The notes below the pieces were generated by a model. It ran no database searches. It saw only the letters and a program-made list of their open reading frames with translations, and was not told the DNA's origin. Positions 9,736 through 15,914 of a stretch of DNA of 30,374 nucleotides are shown piece by piece. Positions within the stretch are counted from its first letter, which is position 1. Every line of letters starts with the position of its first letter. The stretch comes from JADGRA01 sp035622755 (GTDB taxonomy: Bacteria; Myxococcota; Myxococcia; Myxococcales; Myxococcaceae), in the NCBI GenBank assembly GCA_035622755.1, contig DASPUU010000087.1:1-30374 (forward strand), in the 5' to 3' direction. A program made the position numbers and the translations under genes.

Positions 9736-9751
9736 AGCACGGCCCATGCCA
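9736..9751 (-). promoter_or_regulatory. Sigma-54-type promoter for small gene 1
   Basis: Minus strand: TGGCATG (9751-9745), four bases, then GTGCT (9740-9736). This matches 10 of 12 positions of the sigma-54 consensus TGGCACG-N4-TTGCW, with the invariant GG and GC correctly spaced. It is 62 bases before the start codon, nearly the same distance as in the paralogue. Confidence 0.55.
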
Positions 9752-9761
9752 TTCAAAGTGA

Positions 9762-9794
9762 AAGGGCGCCCCCGGTTGCCCGTCAGGCGCCCTT
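9762..9794 (-). terminator. Rho-independent terminator of small gene 2
   Basis: AAGGGCGCC (9762-9770) pairs with GGCGCCCTT (9786-9794), a 9-bp stem with a 15-base loop, starting 26 bases after the stop at 9820 on the minus strand and followed by a short T-rich tail. It separates the two paralogous small genes into independent transcripts. Confidence 0.7.
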
Positions 9795-9796
9795 CC

Positions 9797-9810
9797 GGTC
9801 ATGCGTGACC
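9797..9810. promoter_or_regulatory. Possible activator site upstream of small gene 1
   Basis: GGTCA-TGCG-TGACC is a perfect 5-bp inverted repeat located 46-59 bases upstream of the -24 element of small gene 1, a plausible place for an NtrC-type activator. It partly abuts the terminator, and its sequence does not match the palindrome upstream of the paralogue. Confidence 0.25.
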
Positions 9811-9819
9811 GCTCGGAGA

Positions 9820-10050
9820 CTACTTCGAGGCCGGAGCAGCGGCCGGAGCGGCCGGAGCGGCCTTGGCGTCCTTCTTCTCGGCCTTGCCTTCCTTCTTCTC
9901 GGCCTTGGCCTCCTTCTTCGCGTCCTTCTTCTCCTCGTGCTTCGACTCCGACTTCGGAGCCGGAGCTGCAGCCGGGGCCGGGGCGGCAGCGCCCTGGGCG
10001 AAGACGGCGAACGACGTGGCCAGGGCCAGCGCGGAAACGAGCTTCTTCAT
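9820..10050 (-). CDS. Small exported Ala/Lys/Glu-rich protein (paralogue 2)
   Basis: A 76-residue protein from the ATG at 10050, which has an AAGGAG ribosome site six bases upstream; a longer in-frame opening to 10092 lacks one. The signal peptide MKKLVSALALATSFAVFA is very similar to that of the neighbour at 9461-9673. The mature chain is first Ala/Pro-rich, then alternates Lys, Glu and Ala (EKKDAKKEAKAEKKEG), suggesting a charged helix, and ends in Ala/Pro repeats. There is no cysteine and no recognised domain. It is monocistronic, with its own sigma-54-like promoter and terminator, and is divergent from the kinase/activator operon that may control it. Confidence 0.75.
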   Translation of the reverse strand: MKKLVSALALATSFAVFAQGAAAPAPAAAPAPKSESKHEEKKDAKKEAKAEKKEGKAEKKDAKAAPAAPAAAPASK

Positions 10051-10116
10051 GAACTGCTCCTTGAGGTGATGCGTGAGCGGCGGAAGCACCATGCTCCGCC
10101 GGGCAGGGCGCCCCTG

Positions 10117-10132
10117 AGCAGCCTTCGTGCCA
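10117..10132 (-). promoter_or_regulatory. Sigma-54-type promoter for small gene 2
   Basis: Minus strand: TGGCACG (10132-10126), four bases, then CTGCT (10121-10117). This matches 11 of 12 positions of TGGCACG-N4-TTGCW. The ATG is 67 bases downstream. The divergent operon encodes a sigma-54 activator. Confidence 0.65.
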
Positions 10133-10139
10133 GGCCAGT

Positions 10140-10168
10140 TTGACGCAGGTTGGCGGACGGGGTCTGAG
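10140..10168 (+). promoter_or_regulatory. Candidate sigma-70-type promoter of the kinase/activator operon
   Basis: TTGACG (10140-10145) matches the -35 consensus at five of six bases; 17 bases later is TCTGAG (10163-10168), a weak -10. Transcription would start near 10175, about 26 bases before the first ATG of the kinase gene. Confidence 0.35.
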
Positions 10169-10173
10169 GCATG

Positions 10174-10190
10174 ACTCCGCAGTGCTGAGT
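10174..10190. promoter_or_regulatory. Imperfect palindrome, candidate activator or autoregulatory site
   Basis: ACTCCGCAGTGCTGAGT is a 17-bp palindrome with one mismatched pair. It lies 42-58 bases upstream of the -24 element of small gene 2 and at the likely start of transcription of the divergent kinase operon, so one bound regulator could affect both directions. Confidence 0.35.
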
Positions 10191-10200
10191 TGGCCTGGGG

Positions 10201-11718
10201 ATGATTTCCTCAGCTGCCAGCGTTACCGGGACACTGGAACCTCGCCCTGAATCCCTCGCTGCCTGTGCAAGGATGCCGCCGAGCTTGAGCGTCCCCGCAT
10301 CCTCCTTCCAGTCGTCGTTCCTCCGCTACCGGGCGGCGTTCGTCCTCGTCGTCGCCCTGCTCGCCCTGGTGGCCGGGACGTCCCTCTGGAACGAGCTCCA
10401 CACCAACGTCCGCATCGACGAGCTCTTCGGAGAGGCGCTGGAGCGCGAGCAGCTCATCGGCCGGATCCGCGCCGACGCCCTCGACCTCCAGGACAAGGTC
10501 AACGACCACATCCAGGCCTCCACCGACGAGCTCCGGCAGGAAGCGGACGCGCGCATGGAGGAGGTGCTCGCCGACGCCAGGGAGGCGCGGATGGAGTACA
10601 CCCGCGGCCTCCCCGAGGGAGAGAAGGAGGTCTGGCGGCGCTTCGACGAGACGGCGCGCCAGCTCGCCCAGTCGGCCCGGGTGGCCCTCAAGTTCAGCAA
10701 CCGCAAGGAGCTGGAGCGCGCCCGCCAGCACCTCGAGGCCGAGCTCCGGCCGATCAGCACCAAGCTCGACGCCCTGGCCGCCGAGCTCTCGGCGAAGAAC
10801 GCCGAGGAGACGCGGCGGCTGCTCCACCAGCGCGAGAACCTGCGCACCAAGACCACGCTCCTCGGGACGCTGGTGGCGGCGGCGTCGATGATCATCGCCC
10901 TGCTGGTGGGCACCAGTGTGGTGCGCATCCTCCGGAGGCAGGAGCGCACCATCGCCGCGCAGCTCGAGGAGCTGGACCGCCGGAACCGCGAGCTCGATGC
11001 CTTCGCCAGCCGCGTCGCCCACGACCTGGTGGGGCCGCTCAACCCGCTCAAGGGCTACCTCACCCTCCTCGCCCGCTCCCCGGCCATCGCCGACCCGGAC
11101 GTCCGGGAGATGGTGGTCGAGGCCGAGGCCTCGGCCACTCGCATGGCCGAGCTGGTGGGGGCGCTGCTGCGCTTCTGCCGCTCGGGGACGCGGAGCGAGG
11201 CTCCCGGGGCGGAGCTGGACACCGCCGTGGCCACCATCCTCCTCGAGCTCGACCAGGTGGCGGCGATGCAGGAGGTGAAGCTGGAGCGGCGGCTCCAGTC
11301 GCGCGTCCGGGTGGAGGTGCCGGCCAGCCTGCTCCAGTCCATCGCCCGCAACCTCGTCTCCAACGCGGTGAAGTACTCGGCCGGCCGGCCCGGGGCCCAG
11401 GTGGTGGTCCGGGTCCTGGCCGAGGGCAACGACGCCGTCCTCGAGGTCACCGACAACGGGCCGGGGATGAGCGGCGGCACCCTGCGCCGGCTGTTCCAGC
11501 CCTTCTTCCGGGCGCCCGAGGCACGCGGGCTCCCCGGGCACGGCCTGGGCCTGGCCACCACCAAGCGCCTGGTCGAGGCCCACGGCGGGACGATCCACGT
11601 GCAGTCCACGCCCGGGGCGGGGACGGTGATGACCGTCCGGCTGCCCCTCTCCCCGGCCCGGGCGCCCGAGGCCGAGCTCCCCGCTCCGGTGCGTACGCCG
11701 GCGCTGGCCGAACGATGA
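10201..11718 (+). CDS. Membrane sensor histidine kinase
   Basis: Two-component histidine kinase, 505 residues if the first ATG is used. Membrane helix 1 (about 46-64) and helix 2 (about 219-241) enclose a 155-residue helical periplasmic sensor region. A coiled cytoplasmic linker leads to the H-box AHDLVGPL with phosphoacceptor His274; the N-box NLVSNAVKYS is near 384, G1 DNGPGMS near 418 and G2 GHGLGLAT near 446. The start is uncertain: ATGs at 10201 and 10273 are both in frame and neither has a well-placed ribosome site. The stop overlaps the next ATG (ATGA), so kinase and regulator are translationally coupled and almost certainly a cognate pair. The signal is unknown. Confidence 0.93.
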   Translation: MISSAASVTGTLEPRPESLAACARMPPSLSVPASSFQSSFLRYRAAFVLVVALLALVAGTSLWNELHTNVRIDELFGEALEREQLIGRIRADALDLQDKVNDHIQASTDELRQEADARMEEVLADAREARMEYTRGLPEGEKEVWRRFDETARQLAQSARVALKFSNRKELERARQHLEAELRPISTKLDALAAELSAKNAEETRRLLHQRENLRTKTTLLGTLVAAASMIIALLVGTSVVRILRRQERTIAAQLEELDRRNRELDAFASRVAHDLVGPLNPLKGYLTLLARSPAIADPDVREMVVEAEASATRMAELVGALLRFCRSGTRSEAPGAELDTAVATILLELDQVAAMQEVKLERRLQSRVRVEVPASLLQSIARNLVSNAVKYSAGRPGAQVVVRVLAEGNDAVLEVTDNGPGMSGGTLRRLFQPFFRAPEARGLPGHGLGLATTKRLVEAHGGTIHVQSTPGAGTVMTVRLPLSPARAPEAELPAPVRTPALAER

Positions 11719-13079
11719 CGCCGCAGCTCCTCGTCGTCGACGACGACCCGCACGCCCGCGGGCTCCTCCGGCGCCTCCTGGCGCCCCTCGGCGAGGTGAC
11801 CGAGGCGGCCGGCGTGGCCGAGGCGGAGGAGGTGCTGCGGGGGAGCCGCCGGGTGGACCTGGTCCTCACCGACATGGCCATGCCCGAGCCCCAGGACGGG
11901 ATGCGGGTGCTCAAGGCCACCCAGGACGCCAGCCCGGACACGGCGGTCATCGTCATCACCGCCTTCAGCAACGTGGAGGGCGCCCTGGACGCCATCCAGC
12001 AGGGTGCCTTCGACTACCTCTCCAAGCCCTTCGACGTCGACGCCATCGTGCGCGTGGTCCGCCGGGGGCTGGAGCAGAAGCGGCTGGTGGAGGAGAACCG
12101 GAGCCTCCGCAGCCAGGTGAAGCAGTCCGAGCTCGTCGGGCGCAGCGCCGGGCTGCTCGAGGTGTACAAGCAAGTGGCCCGCGCCGCCTCGACCAACGTC
12201 CCGGTGCTCATCACCGGCGAGACGGGAACCGGGAAGGAGCAGGTGGCGCGCAGCCTCCACCAGCGCTCGCTCCGCAGTGCCGGCCCCTTCGTGCCGGTGG
12301 ACTGCGGGGCGATCAGCGAATCGCTCATGGAGAGCGAGCTCTTCGGCCACGTCAAGGGAGCGTTCACCGGGGCAGCCGGCTTCCGGCGCGGGCTCTTCGA
12401 GGAGGCCACCGGTGGGACGCTCTTCCTCGACGAGATCGGCGACGTGGGCCCGAAGATCCAGAGCCAGCTGCTGCGCGCGCTCCAGGAGGGGACCATCCGC
12501 CGGGTGGGGGAGAGCACCGCGGTCCGCGTCGACGTCCGGGTGGTGGCGGCGACGAACAAGGACCTGCGCCAGCTGGTCAAGGAGGGGCGCTTCCGCGAGG
12601 ACCTTCTCTACCGGCTGGACGTGGTCCACCTCCACCTGCCTCCGCTGCGCGAGCGACGGGGCGACATCCCGGCCCTGGTGGAGCACTTCGCGGCGCTCCA
12701 CGCCCGCGGCGGGGTCCGCCCGGTGGTCACCGAGGAAGCCAAGGCCCGCCTCCAGGCCTACGATTGGCCGGGGAACGTCCGGCAGCTGGAGAACGTCGTC
12801 GCCCGGGCCCTGGCGCTGAACGTCACCGGCGTGCTCGGGCCGCAGGATTTCCCCGCCCCCATCGGAGATGCACCCACCCACGAGGGACGGCTCATCGAGG
12901 ACATGCCCTCCCTGGCCGAGCTCAGCCGCCGCTACGCCGCCCACGTGCTCCAGGCCGTCGGCGGCAACAAGAGCGAGGCCGCCCGCCTCCTGGAGGTCGA
13001 CCGGAAGACGCTCTACCGTCTCATCGGTCCGGCGTCGGCCGAGCCGCCCGAGGAGGGCGTGGCCGGCGAGCAGAGCTGA
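11715..13079 (+). CDS. NtrC-family sigma-54-dependent response regulator
   Basis: Activator of sigma-54 RNA polymerase, 454 residues in three domains. The receiver (1-120) has Asp10/Asp11, phosphoacceptor Asp53 and Lys104. The AAA+ domain has Walker A GETGTGKE at 168-175, an intact GAFTGA loop at 215-220, Walker B GTLFLDE at 234-240, and the FREDLLYRL and LRERRGDIPA segments. The Fis-type helix-turn-helix is at about 408-437 (GGNKSEAARLLEVDRKTLYRLI region). All parts needed for ATP-driven open-complex formation are present. It is coupled to the upstream kinase by a 4-base overlap. Two sigma-54-like promoters just upstream of the operon (9736-9751 and 10117-10132, minus strand) are natural candidate targets. 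Confidence 0.96.
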   Translation: MTPQLLVVDDDPHARGLLRRLLAPLGEVTEAAGVAEAEEVLRGSRRVDLVLTDMAMPEPQDGMRVLKATQDASPDTAVIVITAFSNVEGALDAIQQGAFDYLSKPFDVDAIVRVVRRGLEQKRLVEENRSLRSQVKQSELVGRSAGLLEVYKQVARAASTNVPVLITGETGTGKEQVARSLHQRSLRSAGPFVPVDCGAISESLMESELFGHVKGAFTGAAGFRRGLFEEATGGTLFLDEIGDVGPKIQSQLLRALQEGTIRRVGESTAVRVDVRVVAATNKDLRQLVKEGRFREDLLYRLDVVHLHLPPLRERRGDIPALVEHFAALHARGGVRPVVTEEAKARLQAYDWPGNVRQLENVVARALALNVTGVLGPQDFPAPIGDAPTHEGRLIEDMPSLAELSRRYAAHVLQAVGGNKSEAARLLEVDRKTLYRLIGPASAEPPEEGVAGEQS

Positions 13080-13090
13080 CCGCCGGTCAG
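13076..13090. other. Hairpin containing both convergent stop codons
   Basis: CTGACC-GCC-GGTCAG forms a perfect 6-bp stem; its arms contain the stop of the response regulator (13077-13079) and, on the other strand, the stop of the Hsp70 gene (13089-13087). There is no T tract, so it is at best a weak bidirectional terminator. Confidence 0.3.
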
Positions 13091-14895
13091 GCCGGTGCGT
13101 CGGACATGAGCGTGGTCAGGCGGCGGGTGATCTCCGCCATCTGCTGCTGGTTGCCGGAGCGGAAGGCGGAGCGCCCCAGGGCCACCAGGCGGCGGACGCT
13201 CTCCACCAGCGCCTCGGCGTCGGCGCGCTCCGGCTCGGCGGCCTCGCCCAGCGCCCGGGTGAGCTGTTCCCCGCGGGCGAGGAGCTCGGCGAAGGAGCGC
13301 AGTGCCTGCACCTCGGGCGCGGAGCGGCTCCGGTGGTACGCCTTCTGCTCGGCGCGCAGCTTCTGCACCTCGGCCGGGGGGAGCTCGGTGCGCTGCTCGA
13401 GCTTCACCGCCTGGGAGAGCCCGGAGGAGAGGTCCATGGCGCGGACGCTGAGCGTCCCCTCGCTGGAGAGCTCGAAGGTCACCTCCAGCGGGACGTCGGA
13501 GCGGTGCCTCACCCGGAGGTCGGAGAGGAGCACCTCTCCCAGCTTGGCGTTGTCGCCGCGCGTCTCCCCGTCGCCCTGGAAGACCTCGATGCGGGCGCGC
13601 GCCTGGCCGGGGCTGGCGGGGAGAAACACCTCGCGGGCTACGACCGGGATGGGCGTGTTCTTCGCCACCAGGCGGCGCACGCCCCCCCCGTAGACGGCCA
13701 CCCCCAGCGAGTGGCTGGCCACGTCGATGAGCAGCGCCTCCCCGCCGCGGGCGGCCAGCTCGCTGGCATGGACGGCGGCGCCGAGGGCCACCACCTCGTC
13801 CGGGTTGACGCCCACCACCGGCGGGCGGCCGAAGTAGTCGGCCACCAGGCGGCGGATCATCGGGACGCGGGTCATCCCGCCCACCAGCAGGACGACGTCG
13901 AAGTCCTTGGGGTCGGCGTGCGCCTCGGCCATCAGGCTCCGGCAGGTCTCCAGGCAGCGCTCGCTCAGGGGCTGGCAGAGCCGCTCGAACTCCGTCCGGG
14001 TGAGGGAGGCCTCGAGGTCGGTGAGCGCGCCGCCCGGGCGGTGGTCGCCCAGCCCGAGGACGGAGATCAGCGCCGCCTCGCTGAAGCTGATCTCGCGCTT
14101 GGCCAGCTCGGCAGCCACCTTGAGCCGCTGCATGGAGAGCGTGTCCCGCGCCGCCGCCTCTCGATGGCTCTCCGGAACCTTCTCCAGGAGCCACTGCACC
14201 ACCCGGGCGTCGAAGTCCTCCCCGCCGAGGAGCGGGTCGCCGCCGGTGGCCTTCACCTGGAAGACGCCCTTCTCCACCTCGAGGATGGAGACGTCGAACG
14301 TTCCGCCGCCCAGGTCGAAGACCAGGGCCCGCCCGCGGAACTGGGCGGTCAGCCCGTAGGCCACCGCCGCCGCCGTCGGCTCGTTCACCAGGCGGAGCAC
14401 GTTCAGCCCGGCGATGTGGGCCGCCTCGCGCGTCGCCGCGCGCTGCAGGTCGTCGAAATTGGCCGGCACGGTGATCACGCACCGGTTCACCGGGCGCTCG
14501 AAGTGGGCCTCGGCGTCGAGCTTGAGCTCCCCGAGGATCATCGCCGACACCTGCGTCAGCGGCAGGACCCGGCCGGCGACGCGCACCCGGATCTCGCCGT
14601 TCGGACCCTCGAGCAGCGGATAGGGAACCAGCGCCCGCGCCGAGCGGGCCAGCTCCGGCGTCCAGCGGCGCCCGATGAAGCGCTTGGTGGCCGCGGCCAC
14701 GTCGGCCGGGTGCTCCTCGGCCACGGCGCGGGCGGCGTCCCCCACGACGCGGGTGCCGTCCGGAGAGAACCCCACCAGCGAGGGCGTGAGCGGACGGCCG
14801 CGCCGGTTGGGGATGATCCGGGGGCGGCCTTCCTCCACCGTGGCCACGGCACTGGTCGACGTGCCGAGGTCGATGCCGACGACGGGTTCGGACAT
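13087..14895 (-). CDS. Hsp70-family chaperone (DnaK paralogue)
   Basis: ATP-dependent chaperone-like protein, 602 residues against about 640 for true DnaK. The actin-like ATPase domain has phosphate 1 IDLGTSTS (8-15, where DnaK has GTTNS), phosphate 2 VFDLGGGTFDVSIL (from 192) and the adenosine motif LLVGGMTRVPMIRR (336-349). The substrate-binding domain follows (about 390-500, with SLGVAVYGGG and NTPIPV), then a shortened helical lid. The acidic C-terminal tail of DnaK is missing, and no dnaJ or grpE is adjacent, so it is likely a specialised paralogue rather than the housekeeping chaperone. No Shine-Dalgarno sequence is visible before the ATG at 14895. It is convergent with the response regulator and divergent from atpH. 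Confidence 0.92.
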   Translation of the reverse strand: MSEPVVGIDLGTSTSAVATVEEGRPRIIPNRRGRPLTPSLVGFSPDGTRVVGDAARAVAEEHPADVAAATKRFIGRRWTPELARSARALVPYPLLEGPNGEIRVRVAGRVLPLTQVSAMILGELKLDAEAHFERPVNRCVITVPANFDDLQRAATREAAHIAGLNVLRLVNEPTAAAVAYGLTAQFRGRALVFDLGGGTFDVSILEVEKGVFQVKATGGDPLLGGEDFDARVVQWLLEKVPESHREAAARDTLSMQRLKVAAELAKREISFSEAALISVLGLGDHRPGGALTDLEASLTRTEFERLCQPLSERCLETCRSLMAEAHADPKDFDVVLLVGGMTRVPMIRRLVADYFGRPPVVGVNPDEVVALGAAVHASELAARGGEALLIDVASHSLGVAVYGGGVRRLVAKNTPIPVVAREVFLPASPGQARARIEVFQGDGETRGDNAKLGEVLLSDLRVRHRSDVPLEVTFELSSEGTLSVRAMDLSSGLSQAVKLEQRTELPPAEVQKLRAEQKAYHRSRSAPEVQALRSFAELLARGEQLTRALGEAAEPERADAEALVESVRRLVALGRSAFRSGNQQQMAEITRRLTTLMSDAPA

Positions 14896-15011
14896 GGAGA
14901 CGCGAGGGAGTGTCCCACCGCGCGTTCGGGTGGGAGCAAGGCACAGGGAAGCGGACAGGAGGCGCCATTCGTTGCCGCTCCGCCGACCCCCGTGCTAAGC
15001 GCCCCGTCGCC

Positions 15012-15815
15012 ATGGTCAACGTCTCGGTCGCCCGCCGTTACGCCCGCGCGCTGCTCGACGCGGTGACCGCCACCGGTGCGGCCCAGGTGTCGGAGGAGGT
15101 CCGGCGGCTGGGAGATGACCTGGTCGAGCTGGCGTCGAAGAGCCGGGAGGTGGCCGGCGCACTCTCCGATTCCACCACCCCCCCGGATCGCCGCCGCCGG
15201 ATGCTGGACGAGCTGTCCGGGAAGCTGGCCGCCGACGCCGGCCACATCCGCACCTTCCTCCGGCACCTGCTCGACCGGGGTCGCTTCGTCTCCCTGGGCG
15301 AGCTCCGGCAGGCATTCCAGCAGGTCATCGCCGGCGGCGGCGCCGAGCGGGTGTCGGCACAGCTCGAGGCGCTGATGGAGCTGGCGCGCAGCCAGCCCGA
15401 GCTCCGGGCCTTCCTCTCCGATCCCACCCACACCCGCGCACAGCAGCGGGCGGTGATCGACGCGCTGATCCAGACCATCCCCATCGACGCCGAGCCCCTG
15501 CCCCGATTCCTCCGCCTCCTGATCGACCGGCGGCGCCTGGCCTCGCTGCCGGACATCGCCCGCGTCTTCCGCGACCTGGCCGACGAGCGCGAGGGACGGA
15601 TCCGCGGCCGGGTGGTGAGCGCCGCCCCACTCTCCCCGGACGTGCTCCGCACCCTGGAAGCGACCCTGCAGTCCGTCACCCAGGCCCGGGTGCTGCTACA
15701 GGCCGAGGTCGACCAGCGGGTCATCGGCGGCGTGTCGGCGCAGGTGGGCTCGGTGCTCTACGACGGGACGCTGCGCACCGAGCTGGACGAGATCCGGCGC
15801 GCACTGAAGCGCTGA
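15012..15815 (+). CDS. atpH: F1 ATP synthase delta subunit with duplicated N-terminal domain
   Basis: Peripheral-stalk delta subunit, 267 residues from the ATG at 15012, about 85 longer than the usual 180. The N-terminus (VARRYARALLDAV) and C-terminus (about 196-267, VVSAAPLSPD through VDQRVIGGVSAQVGSVLYDGTLRTEL split by variable residues) are typical. The extra length comes from two copies of the helical domain with an 84-residue period: FLRHLLDRGRFVSLGEL near 82-98 matches FLRLLIDRRRLASLPDI near 166-182, and ALSDSTTPPDRRRRMLDEL matches FLSDPTHTRAQQRAVIDAL. The delta N-terminal domain binds the tops of alpha subunits, so a second copy could alter stator attachment. It is first gene of the plus-strand F1 block. 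Confidence 0.95.
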   Translation: MVNVSVARRYARALLDAVTATGAAQVSEEVRRLGDDLVELASKSREVAGALSDSTTPPDRRRRMLDELSGKLAADAGHIRTFLRHLLDRGRFVSLGELRQAFQQVIAGGGAERVSAQLEALMELARSQPELRAFLSDPTHTRAQQRAVIDALIQTIPIDAEPLPRFLRLLIDRRRLASLPDIARVFRDLADEREGRIRGRVVSAAPLSPDVLRTLEATLQSVTQARVLLQAEVDQRVIGGVSAQVGSVLYDGTLRTELDEIRRALKR

Positions 15816-15914
15816 GTTGCCTACAGATCCGCCCGGGCGGAACCTGTCCACCATTTCCCAGTTGTGGTTTCATTCCTCTCTGTAGCGGTTCGAACAAGAG
15901 GAGCCAGCACACCC

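Noticed and set aside
11055..12944. Long minus-strand frame opposite the histidine kinase and response regulator
   Set aside because: Shadow of two well-defined genes; no ribosome site or motif.
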